Shown here: positions 36,161 through 48,900 of the stretch, piece after piece | Numbering within the stretch: the first letter of the stretch is position 1 | Layout: the number at the start of each line of letters is the position of its first letter | DNA from: Brugia malayi | Lineage: Eukaryota; Nematoda; Chromadorea; Rhabditida; Onchocercidae | NCBI RefSeq assembly: GCF_000002995.4 | Contig: NW_025062476.1 | Span: 1,681,501-1,745,500 of the forward strand | Direction: 5' to 3' | DNA: 64,000 bases | Position numbers and translations under genes: made by a program | The notes under the pieces: generated by a model | The model's input: only the letters and a program-made list of their open reading frames with translations | What the model was told of the DNA's origin: nothing | The model's database searches: none

Positions 36161-38057
36161 ATGGCTAATAAATATGGTATTTTATTATTGGTACAAATTT
36201 GCATGTTATTATTAGATCTCACATTTAATATTCTCGACATATTGCTTAAAACAGATAATACCATTCAATTGATGCTTCATTTGTAAGATTTGCAAATTAT
36301 TATTTCTAGGATATCATTAATTTAATTAGATTCTTTGATAAAAGATAAGATAATAAGATAAATAATAATAAACAAAATAATAAAAGTTCCCAACAATCAT
36401 ATTAATCAATCTAAAGAAATGTTTTGATATTAAAATAATATCAAAAATTATAAAATTTTGTAGATTTCATGGAAAACGAAACAGTCAGTCCTTAAATTTC
36501 TGATATTTCAGATAATAATATTTCATATATTTACTTTTATTTCATTTTTTTTTTTTTTTTCACATATTTATTTTTACAAAAAAAAAAAAAAAAAAAAAAT
36601 TTCATCAATTTTATTTCTTATGAATATTTCATCTATTATGATAAATATCAGAAAAAAAAAAAAAAGAAAAAAAAAACTTCAATTTAGCATACAATATTAA
36701 AAAGAATTATTTATTACTTATACTATCATACTTTTTCTAATTAATTGTTAATTGAAAGTAATTTATAATTTTAATTTAAACAAAAAAAAAAAAAAATTAA
36801 TAATGAATGATTGACTAATTGATTTGATTTTTTTTTTTTTTAAAATTAAAATTAAGATAATATTACAGATTGCAAGATGCATTAATTATACTCAGTATTA
36901 TTATTATTCTCATTGCTTTCTCATCAACATTTGTCTTTCAAGCAGGCCTTATTACTTTATTGCTCAAAAAATTTGCATCAACAATTATTCTATCTTTAAT
37001 ATATCTTTTATTATCTGTACTTCTTCATTTCTATGATATGGTAAATTTAATTTGATTTAATTTTTTTTTTTTTTTATTAAATAAGTTTGAAAATTAAAAT
37101 CAAAATTTCATCGTATATTAATTTCGAATTATTCAGTTTGTAAATGAGATAAAATAAATTATGCAATAGTCATTTGTAAATGACCATGAAATATCACAAC
37201 TATATAGAATATATTGAAATTATTGAAGCTTACGTTAAACTTACGTTAAATTACGTAAGCTGTTAGAGTTTACGTAATTTAACGTAAGTTTTTATGTCAT
37301 ATTATTTAGCTAAGGTAACTCAGAGCTTACGTAATTTAACGTAAGTTTTTATATCATATTATTTAGCTAAGGTAACTCGTTACTTTCAGATTGAAATAGT
37401 GAATATGCTTAAAACATATGCAAGTATTTCAAAAATATTACTTATTTGTTACTTTGAATTATAACTTACGTACGTTAATTATAATAAAGTATTTGTTGCA
37501 GCGTCAACGTTGGACCACTACAAACCAAAGTAAATGGTCATTGATTTTTTTTATATTGTATATTTTGCAACGAATCAGTAAGTTCAACATTTTAACTTTT
37601 TCTTTTACTTAATTTTACTAATTTATCTCTCTCCATTTATCATTATAGTGATAAGAAATAAAAATTCGTTTAATTTTATCCTAATTGATCTATGATAGAT
37701 ATCACATATAAAAAGCTTATGGGAACGAGAAAGAAAATTGTTTAATCATTCGAAAATGTAATTTTAATCGAAATGGAACAGAGAAACAGAATGAAAGAAC
37801 AAATAAATATTAAAGAAAAATAAAGAAAACTTAATTAAAAAGTAGAAATTGCAGTAAATTTAAATAGGATGAAAAATTTTCTAAAAAAAATATTTTATTT
37901 TAAATGACATAAAAACAATTTAACTATTATTTGTCCTTTCATTTTAGCAGCAATATTATATTATTTCACATATAAAAGAACGATATTACTGTTATCAAAT
38001 CCCAAATATCATCATGATTCAGAATGGATTCGTGAACAAATACGTCAAAAAAATTAA
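36161..38057 (+). CDS. tmem-138: TMEM138, ciliary transition-zone membrane protein
   Basis: There are four exons: 36161-36282, 36869-37040, 37502-37577 and 37948-38057. They join (phases 2, 0, 1) to 159 residues; human TMEM138 has 162. Family-diagnostic stretches are present: IQLMLHL, STFVFQAGLITLLLKKF, the TIILSLIYLLLSVLLHFYDM helix, YILQRI, YKRTILLLSNP and the C-terminal DSEWIREQIRQ. Four hydrophobic segments are visible. TMEM138 acts at the transition zone and in vesicular delivery to cilia. In nematodes ciliated cells are sensory neurons. No coding anomaly is visible. Intron 2 contains a perfect 22-bp hairpin. Confidence 0.93.
37237..37291. repeat. Perfect 22-bp inverted repeat
   Basis: The arms at 37,237-37,258 and 37,270-37,291 are exact reverse complements with an 11-nt loop. 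The arms are made of ACGTTAA and TTACGTAA elements. It lies in TMEM138 intron 2. Confidence 0.9.
37270..37380. repeat. 57-bp direct repeat, two copies
   Basis: TTACGTAATTTAACGTAAGT starts at 37,270 and again at 37,327. The downstream TTAGCTAAGGTAACTC is shared too. The right arm of the adjacent hairpin is part of the duplicated unit, so the left arm could pair with either copy. Confidence 0.88.
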
Positions 38058-38415
38058 CACTACTAAATTATGCATAAGTAAGTAAATAAATTTATATATT
38101 ACTCAAATAAAACAATAAATATTGTTTACATCTTTATTTTCGATCCTTAAATGAAGAAAAAAGAAAATATTATACACACAATAAATTTAGAACAAATTGA
38201 AAAATGTTTGTTTATGTACAATTAATAAATAATACATTATGTTAGATTACAATAACTAGTATAAATTTTGATTTATAACTACAAAATTATTCAATATTTA
38301 TTGATTAAAAAATTTGAAAACTTCTCAATAAATCTAAACATTTTGATATTTATTTAATAGACTATCAAAGTTTTGATATTTAATTTTGTTAATAATTAAT
38401 TAATTTTTCATATTA
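38058..38415. other. Short convergent spacer
   Basis: This 358-bp spacer lies between the TMEM138 (+) and bHLH (-) stop codons. Apart from the AATAAA motifs I see nothing in it. Confidence 0.6.
38106..38119 (+). terminator. Candidate polyadenylation signals of TMEM138
   Basis: There are two AATAAA hexamers, at 38,106-38,111 and 38,114-38,119, about 50-60 nt after the TMEM138 stop codon. Confidence 0.55.
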
Positions 38416-38908
38416 TCACAGGAAACTATTTCGCATTCCAAGTAAATATTCCAGGATTCGAAGATAACGAATTGCTCCGCGTAGTATTTCTTGTTTACTC
38501 ATTTTTTTATTGATTGGATAACTTGGAATGATTTGTCGAAGCTGAAACAAACTATTAATTTAGCTAAATGTTTAAATAAAAAAAAAGAAAGAAATATGAA
38601 ATGAATGGTTTATTTAATCTTGCAAGAGAACAAAATTATAAATGAATGAGAATAAATTATTAATTTCATAATTGTCAAAATTAAAGAAAGTCAATATCGA
38701 GAATTTCTAATGGTATTATATTTCTCGAATGATGTAACATAAATTGTCACACATTTATTTTGATATATTTTAAGCTCTTAGCATTATAGCATTGAAAAAA
38801 AGAAAAAAAAAGAACTATAGCAAATGATAGAAGATAGAAAGATATTACTTCTAAAAATGCGTTATTTATTTGAAGTTGACGATCTCGCTCTGTTCTATTT
38901 TGGCACAT
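38416..38908 (-). CDS. Short bHLH transcription factor, probably TAL/NHLH-like, 5' part uncertain
   Basis: There are two exons, 38849-38908 and 38416-38541, joined in phase 0 (61 residues from the ATG). The peptide carries the end of a basic region plus helix 1 (NRTERDRQLQINNAF, with the conserved ER, N and F positions). A loop with PSYPINKKMSK and helix 2 (EILRGAIRYLRILEYLL) follow. The loop and SKxEILR pattern resemble group A factors such as TAL1/LYL1 and NHLH. Such proteins bind E-boxes as heterodimers with an E/daughterless partner. Only part of the basic region is present downstream of the ATG. A CAG acceptor lies three nt before that ATG in the same phase, so an upstream coding exon may exist that I could not find. 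The alternative is a very short protein made from a trans-spliced message. Confidence 0.75.
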
Positions 38909-40051
38909 TATCTGGAAATTTCGAGAAACAAATTATCGAAATCCATACAGAAATTTCAGATTGAACACAAAAAATTCGACCTTATAATCTAAAGAGTATT
39001 GATTTTAATATTTAATTTTTTGTAATGTAATGTAGGAAAAAAGATCATTGATTATAGGAAGACAATAAAATTTTCAAATTAATAAGACAATCGTTGTTTT
39101 CTAAATTTGAAACTATAAACAGTAATGAAATATAAATTTTGGATAAAATTAAAGAGTAATTTTCTGGAGCAATGAGAAATGTACTAAGCGAGAATATTAT
39201 TTGATAGATTGGAATGGCTGACCATTTGATGCTTCATTAAGATTAAGTGATGCATGAAAATAACCAACTATCAATCCGCATACCACATAATTTAAATTTA
39301 ATAGTTAAGCTAAAATTCAACAACAGACTTTGTTATTTACAAGTTTCCTCATTTTTTCTATTTTAACTAATATTTTATAAATCATTGCTGATGTAATCTT
39401 ACAAATCATTGGTGATACGAATGGATGTGATCGGACAATTCAGGTCGAAAGTACTGCAATGTTATGGCAAATTATTGGAATTTATTTGTCTTCATTTCTT
39501 AGTAATTTATGAAAATTCCAGCAGTGATAAGCTGATAAATTGCTACCATTATTAATACTTTATCAATTGCAATATATTTAGTAATATTCGGAAAAGTCAT
39601 GAGAAATATATAAAGTCTTAGGTGATACCATCCGAAGAACTAAAAACTCACTTATCACTCTTCTTAAAAAGTAATATTACTTATCACGGATAAAATCTTA
39701 TCTTGGTTATCATCTAGTCATAATAAATTCCTCTGTTTATCAATAACTATTTCTTAATATGATTGTAACACACTTTATAAAATCCATAGAATATGAACAA
39801 AGAAAACAAAAGCAATAAAAAAGGTACAAAAACAGGAAAAAAAATAAACAACAAGTAAACAAACCCTGCAAATTCTACACAAAACAGAATTTTTGCTCAG
39901 CAAATAATAAAAAAAGTAAAGTAAATGAAAACTGAAAAAAAAATTGTTAACTCTCTAATAATTATGTAGTTTAAAGTCTTCGAAATTTTAGCAATCAGAA
40001 GAAATACAAAAATAAAGTTTACAGAATAAAACAATGTATGTGTCGCATATG
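38909..40051. other. Spacer between the bHLH and RPB5 genes
   Basis: This is about 1.1 kb between two minus-strand genes. I searched the minus strand for an Arg/Lys-rich exon that could complete the bHLH basic region and found none convincing. It otherwise holds no recognisable feature. Confidence 0.5.
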
Positions 40052-42077
40052 TTACACAACAAGTCGGTAAGTAATGTATCTTCCAGCAGTTTCGGATGGT
40101 CGAATAATTTTGACTACTTGTCCTCGTCGTAAACCGAAATACCTAGCTACCGGATCACTCTGCTGAATTCGGGGTAACTGTGTATCTTTGAGCTTACTGA
40201 AAAAGTAAATTTTCAACAAACATCTAGGAATTATTGAATAATTTACATTGCTACTTAAACTCTAAAGAAAACTGTTTCGCGTCACTAATGGCAAAACTCA
40301 ACTTCTGTCAACGATGGATATTAGGGGAAAAAGTAGACTGAAAAATAGCTAAAGTAATACTTTAATAAATCTACTAACAATAAAATGAGACTGAAACTTT
40401 TCTTCAATCTCTGTTCCACAAATTTTCGTTATCGTAACGAAAATTAAACTTGCTATAGACAAAAAATTGAATTAGAACATTACAATAATTGAATTAAGCA
40501 AAATGAACTGAAATATTACAAAATTTAAGTAGGTAAAAAGAAACTAAATACGATTAACTTACTATCGACCCAGTAATTCGTTCTTTTCTTCGTTTGTCAT
40601 GACAACATGCTCCGGTACCAATTCGTGTTCAGTTATATTAACCATGAGCTCAGCTTCTAGGAACTGTTCCAAGGTGTATTTTGGTGCCATATCGGCTATC
40701 GCCTATAAAATTCAGGTAGAATAGTGGTAAAAGAGTATAGATTTTCAAGTGGGAAATGTACAAAATATAAATATGCCTAGCGGGTCCAGATAGTTGCAAA
40801 TTTAGAGAAGAAAACCTTAAAGATTTTAAAATTTAAAAATTTAAAATGTAAAACGCGAACTATCAGAACAAAACCAACCTGCTTAGCTGATGGAGTCATA
40901 CCAGTTTGTACGACAATAATTGCACGTGTTATTGCCTGTTCCTGCATTTGTTGACAGATCGCCTAAAACTAATTTAAAAAGGAACAGTTAGTATATGAAG
41001 AGGAAAAAATCATATAAGAAGAGAGAAAGACAAAACAAAATGATCTATACGAGTGGAAAAAAAAAAGTAAGACCTTAAAAAATATTCTAAAGAAAGCGAA
41101 AAGAATGACCTTAATTGTTTTGATCCCAATTTTAGAATCTTCCGGGAAAAAGACGAACATCTGATCTGTTGGATCATCGTTATGTGCTACCAAAACAGTT
41201 AATTCATTACGGGATGGATGTCGTTCACTTGGTTTATCACCAAAGGTTTCTTTGAAATTTTCCAGTGTTTGATCCAATTCTTCTTGCGTTACCAAATATC
41301 CGCGATCATGGCACATCTGCAAAATATAACGACATCAAAATTTCGAAAATTTCTTCAAAATCCGGCTAAATAAAAACAGTAAAGTACGGTAATGGTATAA
41401 CGAGTATTATTATTTACTATCCTTGGTAAAATCAAAATCTAGCACTATTCCTTGGATATACATCCTATCATTGAATATACATCCACACTATTTATTATCA
41501 CTGAGCAGTTACTATTTCCGTTATCGCCTTCACTACATTAACAATCTTTTATTAGTGACTATACAGTCATCAACAACTTGATGACTACCGCTATCACATG
41601 AACTATCTTCTCAAAACTATGATCATCATATCAAAAAACTAATTATAAACATCAGTAGCACCTTCACGTGCTACATTTTAATATTTTAGTAGTTATGATA
41701 TCCTCGTAGAAACATACAGCTATTATTACGGTCTTATCAGTATAAATATCTTACTAGTGACACACAATTTTCAAACTGCTATTGAAATCGTTCGAGAAGT
41801 TTTATCACTTTTCTCAGCTATCTTTCTTCAGCTCAGTTAATCAATCAATAACGCTAAATTATTTCATATTAAGCACAGAATACTTAGACGAGACACATAT
41901 CAAATGATTCCATGCACTTATCACTATCTCACTATCAGTACACATTCATCACTATCATAATTCAATACACCTTAGCTAATCATTGTCCTCTAACTGCTAT
42001 AAGAAACAAATGATTACTTGCATAACTGTCTTTCGAACTCTCCACAGCTTATAAGTTTCCAATTCGTCGTCCGCCAT
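40052..42077 (-). CDS. rpb-5: RNA polymerase I/II/III shared subunit RPB5 (RPABC1)
   Basis: There are five exons: 42018-42077, 41110-41316, 40879-40962, 40563-40702 and 40052-40196. They join to 211 residues; human POLR2E has 210. The N-terminal jaw domain carries [19 protein letters not shown] and [17 protein letters not shown]. The C-terminal assembly domain carries [31 protein letters not shown] and [15 protein letters not shown], all hallmark stretches of the family. RPB5 sits in the lower jaw of all three nuclear RNA polymerases near incoming DNA. An acceptor-like AATTTCAG ends 15 nt before the ATG. All splice borders are GT-AG. Confidence 0.98.
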
Positions 42078-42091
42078 TAATTCGATTAATA

Positions 42092-42099
42092 CTGAAATT
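42092..42099 (-). promoter_or_regulatory. Candidate trans-splice acceptor of rpb-5
   Basis: TAATTTCAG on the minus strand ends at 42,092, leaving a 14-nt leader before the rpb-5 ATG. No coding exon lies upstream. Confidence 0.5.
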
Positions 42100-45000
42100 A
42101 GTTTTTATTACTGAAAACTAAACAATTTCTCTAAAAACTTCGCTTTTACGTTTATTTATTTACCACTTCCAATAAATGACCAATTGATCAATTGATCAAT
42201 CAATCGATCAGTGATAGACAATCGATCACAACGACAAACACTTGCACAAATTACCCACCCACCACACATCGCTAAACAAACATTTCAACAAATATTTTTA
42301 ATTGCTATACAAACCATGGTTTTGATATGCTACGATGATCATTTCTCAATGACTGGTTCGGATGGATGAAATTTGAAAATTCGAAAATTTGAGAATTCGG
42401 TTGAGGTGATGGTTTTAATCGGAATTAGAGTTGGTTATTCTTCTGGTTAAGTAGAAGAAAGAGAAGCAAAAATTTGATAAGGTATTTTTTTTATAGAAAT
42501 TTTTAAATTAAAAAATGGTATAGTTAGTGAGAAGGAAAAAAATTGATATAATATGATATTATACAAAGTTATTAATTTGTTAAAGTTAGAATTAACGATA
42601 CTTTTTTAATTAATAAAACAAAATAAAAATAGAAAAAGGAAGGGTGAACGACAAAAATCGATAAAAATGGCAAGAAAGAAGTGATTGTGTGAGATTGAAA
42701 AAAACAAGAAAAAATTAATTTCTAATTGATAAATATATTTTCTCCTAATTTTTTTACTAGATTCGATTTAAAATTTGATTATTAACCATAGGAATGATTG
42801 AATTTTAAAGATTAAATAAATAATATATGAAAAAAATTCTTTGATTCTTTCATAAAATACTCTAAGAAAAAAAAAAAAAAAAAAGAAAACATTCGAATAA
42901 AATGTATTAATTAATGAATTAAATTTGCACTAATGAAAAAAAAAAAAAAAAAAAACCTAAAATGAAACATTCTCCTTTTGTCATTTAAATTAAGATTTTA
43001 ATAGCAATTTATGATAATAATTTCAAGCAATTGATATAATTTTATAGGCAAATTTAGATTTAATGAATTATACATTTTGTTTTCAAATTTTTATTTTACA
43101 CAATTAGAATTCAAAAAAAAAAAAAAAAAGAAAGTGAAATGGAATGAAATATATATGAAATTATCATTGCTTCAATGAATTCTTCCTTTCCTTTCCTTCG
43201 ACATTTCAATCTTTGCAAGTAAATTTATGCTAAATGAAGCTAAAACTATCTAATAATCCTTCCATTCAGCTTAAGAGAATTTCTTTTTTTTTTTTTTTTT
43301 TTTGAAAAAGAAAAAGGAAAAGGAATTACTATGAAAAAACGAATGATAAAATTTAATTTGAATGTAAAATTGAAAACAATTTCTCGTATTTTTATTTCAA
43401 TTATACAACATACACTTTAGTTATTCATTTCCAATTTAATTTCTATTTTTAGCAATTCATTTTCAATTTCTTTTTTTATTTGTTTATAGCAAATAAATAA
43501 GTTGCTTTTTGTTATTGTTATTTATCATTGTTGCATTGAGAAATTGTCTTTCAAAATGAAATAATTGTCAACGATATTAATTAATTGGAAGCCAATGAAT
43601 TAATTTATATTTTTATATTAACACAACTTTGAATTGTTGAGTAATTTGAAAGCAATGATTATTATAAATGATTATAATTAGCTTATTTAATGCTATGATT
43701 ATAAATAACTTACCTTGTTGTCAGTATTATTCACCTTGTTTTTCTCAAATTTATTCTTAACTTATTCTCTTTCTATTATTTAATTACTACTTAGTTAGGA
43801 TATTTATATTTCAATCTATGAATGAGTAATAATTATAGGAATATTTCCTATCATAAACAATAACTTAAATAAATATTAGCAATAATCATGGTAATAATTT
43901 TAATCATTTCTTAATGAAATATTAAATTCGCTTTTTTTTTTTTGATATGAAATATTGCTAATGTTTGAAATTAATCAGATAAATAAAAATTGAATTTTTA
44001 TTAATAATTTGTTTGTTTGAAATTTATTCTAAATTTTATTGATAAATTATTAATAATAAATGATTTATGAAAAATAAAAGAATTGATCTAATTGGACGAA
44101 TTCTTCTTTCGATACACAAATATTTTCGTTTTTTTATAAGATATTTAAAGCAAAAATTATAAAAAATTTAAGTTTAATTTCAATCCTAGCACATAGATTT
44201 TTTTGTTGTATTAATTTCTAATAATAAATGTTTAATTTTTAATAAAAATTAAATATCATAAAGAGTAAATGACATGAGATATTTTAATCTAAGCCAATTT
44301 TTTTTTTTTTTTTTTATTTTCCTTTATACTTTTTTCATTATTTGCACTTTTCTATTCTCTGAAAAAGTTCATAAATTTTTATTAATTCTCTTATCGTTCC
44401 AATATTTCTTTAAAATTTTCCTGCTTCAATTCATTTCAATAATTGCCAGGTGAAATATAAAAATACATTTCATTCAATTAATTGTTTAACACTTTTTAAC
44501 ATAGATGAAACTAAAAATTTTTTTTAAAAAAAAGAAAAAAAATTATATTACTTTGAAGTAAAATGTAATTAATTATGTAGCATCTTTATTACTAATATTT
44601 TCAATTAAAATAAAGCAAAATACTTTATCAGTTAAGTAATATGATAATAGCTAGATAGATTAATATTTCAACTAATTCATTTATTTTCCATCAAGTAAGT
44701 AAGTAATAATAATAATAATAATAATAATCTTTTTTCACTTTTTATTAAATTGAAATTAATTTTCAAATATTTTAATTGATTAATGCTTATTTTAGCTAAA
44801 TCTAATTTATTATTTTAATCATTCATATGCAATATTTTTTTTTTCGAATAAATTTAATAATTTAATATTCTTAATCAATTAATTAATATTTCAGGAAAAA
44901 AAAGATGAAAAAATAACTTAATATATTACTATATAAATTAACTTATTTAATTTACTATATAATATTATATTAATTTTTTTTTTCGTTTTAGAAGAAAAAG

Positions 45001-45183
45001 AAGAAAAAAAGAATTTTTTTTTTTTTTCTTTTTTTAGTTTGACAGTTTAGTATAATCGAAAAGTGTTACTTGAAAATGAGAAATGATGTAATTAATCCAT
45101 AGGGATTACGCATTCTTCGTTTTCTTCTTTTACTTTCATTTACTTTTCTTTAGAGGACACAAAAAAAAAAAAAAGGGAGAGAG

Positions 45184-45184
<1 letters not shown>

Positions 45185-45217
<33 letters not shown>
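45185..45217. repeat. (TAAG)n tetranucleotide array
   Basis: About eight exact TAAG units follow a GAGAGAG stretch. Confidence 0.93.
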
Positions 45218-45937
45218 ATTCTATTTATTGTTATTTGTCGTTGTCCGAGTAACCAACTCATTCTCGAAATTGACAAAATAATTCTCAATCACTAAGAATT
45301 GTTTGTTGCCTTGGTAACATAGATTGTATCAAGCATAAAAAGCCCATTTTTATTGACTTCATTTTTATTTATTAATGAAATGATTTAACAAATTTTCACT
45401 TATTTAATCTGCTATTTATTGATTTAGTTAATTTAAATGCATTTTTTTTTTTTTTTTTTAAATTTATTATCTAATTTATGATTCATTTTAAATTGTGTAA
45501 AAATTGTTGCATATTTGAAATAATTTCAATTGCTTCAATTTTCTTTTTCATTTTAAATTTATCACAACTTATTTTATATCTTTTAAATTTTATTATTAAA
45601 AATTAATTAATTTAAAATTTCCATAAAAAAAAAAAAAAAAAAAAAACTAAAAATGAATTTCAAAAAAAAAAGTAGTTTATGATGATAGTTAAAATATCAT
45701 GTAAACAAATGCATTTAATTAATTTTATAATAGAATAAAATAAAAATTGAACTATTTTATTTGTATAAAAATTTAACGCAAAATTTCTTTCTTTTTTTTT
45801 TTTAAACCTTAAAAATTATCGTTTTGAAATATTTTAAAATTGTTTTTTGAACATTTTTCATTCAATGAATACAATTTCATGATTTTAATTAATAATAATC
45901 TATCATTTATCAACAATAAATTATCATTCATTTCTAA

Positions 45938-48900
45938 ATGTCAAGTGATGAACGAGCCAGTCATAATCTGGCAAAACAGGTATGTTTTTTTTTTGTTTAT
46001 TTAATTTTATTCATAATGTCATTTGTAATTATATAATTTTATATAATTAAAATATTTTACTTTCCCGAGAATGATAACTTTTTTTTCGGGAATGTTAAAT
46101 TGATTATATTTGATATTATTATCGATTAAATCATCAATATTTTCATAAAATAATTAACATGCAACAAGCATTATTGTTAATTTTATTTGGATTAATTGTT
46201 ATTGACAAAAAATTTAAGCCATAATTTGTGAAAATATTTGATTTAAAAAGTAATAAAAGTTTTACGAAAAGTATTTTTTTTTTTTTTTTTGTAAGGCATA
46301 AATTTGCATAAAAATGTAAAATGTCGTCGTTGTTGTCATTATTAAACAACAACAAAAAAACAAAAAAAAAAAAAACAAAAAACAAAGGTCAACGAATGAG
46401 ATAAATAAACAAAATAAAATGAAAAAAGAAAAAAAAAAATTTGAAGGAAAAATGATTTTATTATGAGACATAAATGAATGATTTTTATGCAAAGTGTACA
46501 CATTCAAGTAACAAAAAAAAAAAAAAAAAGCCTTATGGCTATATTGTCCTCATTTGGCTCAAGACATTACAACTCTTGTGTTTGTCCTCATTTGGCTCGA
46601 GACATTATAATTTTTATGTTTGGCCTCATTTGGCTTAAAACTTCATAATTCTTATGTTTGTCCTCATTTGGCTCGAGACATTATAATTTTTATGTTTGTC
46701 CTCATTTGGCTCAAGACATTACAACTTTTGTGTTTGTCCTCATTTGGCTTGAGACATTATAATTTTTATGTTTGTCCTCATTTGGCTCAAGACTTCATAA
46801 TTCTTATGTTTGTCCTCATTTGGCTTGAGACATTATAATTTTTATGTTTGTCCTCATTTGGCTCAAAACTTCATAATTCTTATGTTTGTCCTCATTTGGC
46901 TCAAAACTTCATAATTCTTATGTTTGTCCTCATTTGGCTCAAAACTTCATAATTTTTATGTTTGTCCTCATTTGGCTCAAATTATCATAACTTTTCTGTT
47001 TTTAGGAAGTCATTGTTTTAAAATACGGAAAAGGATTATTTTATTTTTCATTTTTTTATTGTAAACAATTTCTTTATTTAGTCATAAATAAAGCCAAAAT
47101 AAATCACAACGCATTTCATTTCCTTATATTATTCAATAGTTATTGAAAAAATTTTAATAATCTTTCGAAATGTGTTAACTTCGAATCAAATTTTTTCCTA
47201 AATTATAATTTTTTTTTTTTTTAATTTTAATTTTAATTCATAATATTTATAGTAAATCATTGGTTATTACAGTAATTTCGTGCATTAATCATGATAATGA
47301 TAGTGAGATAATGATTGCTAATCATAATTGTAATTAACTGTTATTCACTAATTAGCTGCATTATGATTAAAAATATTCATATTGCTGTTCTATATATGAT
47401 TAGTATCATCAAAAATTATCATAATTATGACAATCATTATCAAAAATTATCGTAATTATGATAACCATTATCAAAAATTATCATAATTATGATAATCATT
47501 ATCAAAAAATATCATAATTACGATAATCATTATCAAAAATTATCGTAATCATGCAGCGATCATCAATTCAGTCAGAATAATTTTTCTTTTCCCGTTTTTT
47601 GCATTTGATATTATTAATCAATTAGAAGTAAATATAAGTTTAAAATTTTTTAAATTTCGAAATTTCATTCCGGCAAATCAAAATTTTTTTTGCTTGAAAT
47701 CAGCAAATTATTTATTAATTTAAAAAAAAAATGGTATATATGCGCTTTGCATTTCAGCGCAAAATTTTCATTTCTAATTTCAGTTTACATTTTAAAATAG
47801 TATTCAAAAAGTATGTTCAAATACAATCATAAATTTAATTGTAACCTTTAATTTTACATTTTAAATTCAATGATGAATTTTGTTTTGTGAATATTTGAAA
47901 TTCGAGCTGACATATTTCAATTTCAAACATTTTTATTTTTATTAATTATTATTTTTCTTTTCATTCATCGAAGACTATGAAAATAAAAAGGGCAAAGTGC
48001 TCTTTGCTTTGTTTATTTTAGCCAAGAAAAGGAAAAAAAAAAAAAAAAGCTTATTTTCGGGAGAAAAAAAATTTTTTTAAATGTTATTTGCTTATTTACT
48101 AATCTATTATTGTAATTTATCAAAAACAAAACAATAACAATTGATAAGGCTTATCACTACTTTATATTCTTTCCTCCATTATCAATTTATAATAAATTAT
48201 TTATGATAAAACATTCCATTTATCATTTTAAATGGATTAAATGAAAGAAAAGTAAATCTTTTTGTGAAAATCTCTGAGAAATAACTAAGCAATTGATAAA
48301 TGTTATTTGATTTAAAATACAAAATAATTTATATATTTTATTATGTTTCCTTTAATAATTTAATATTTATCAACATGAATGTTAAAATAAGTAATTTTGC
48401 TTTTTATTTTTTAAAAAAAAGAAATATTTTTACTTTGAATTTTTATTTCTTAATACAAAATTTTAATTTTTGAGTAAAATAATTTACTTATAATGAAAAC
48501 AATTTTTTCGTTTATTTAATTTTATATAATTGTGAAAATTTTTTTTTAATTAATTAAATAATTTTATTTTTTTTTTTTTTTTTGTTTTATAGAAAAAATT
48601 TATGGAAGAACGTCAACGGCAAAAGCGTAGACTTTCATCAGCTAACATTCGAACAAATGACACATCGATGATGATGATGGTGACATCTAAAAGTAGTCAT
48701 AAATTACACGGTTATAAAGGACCGTTATGTTTTACGTCACCGGAAGATCCGGATCGTATATCACCGACTACGGCTTCCGCATCAACCGTTACAACAGTTA
48801 TAACATCACAGTATAATGAAAGGTTTAGCATTTATTCAAATAATAATTCAAACAAATATTTATTTCTCAAAAACAAACAATAATATTTGATATTAAAAAT

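Larger units (their letters stand above)
42078..45937. other. Divergent intergenic region between rpb-5 and tub-1
   Basis: This is 3.9 kb of AT-rich DNA with many A/T runs. It has a GATCAATT-rich stretch at 42,178-42,215, an AAT repeat at 44,706-44,729 and a TAAG tetranucleotide array at 45,185-45,217. I see no coding exon. It presumably holds the promoters of both genes. Confidence 0.55.

Noticed and set aside
46620..46838. 72-codon plus-strand frame with repeated [12 protein letters not shown] peptides
   Set aside because: It is entirely the 38-bp tandem repeat inside tub-1 intron 1.
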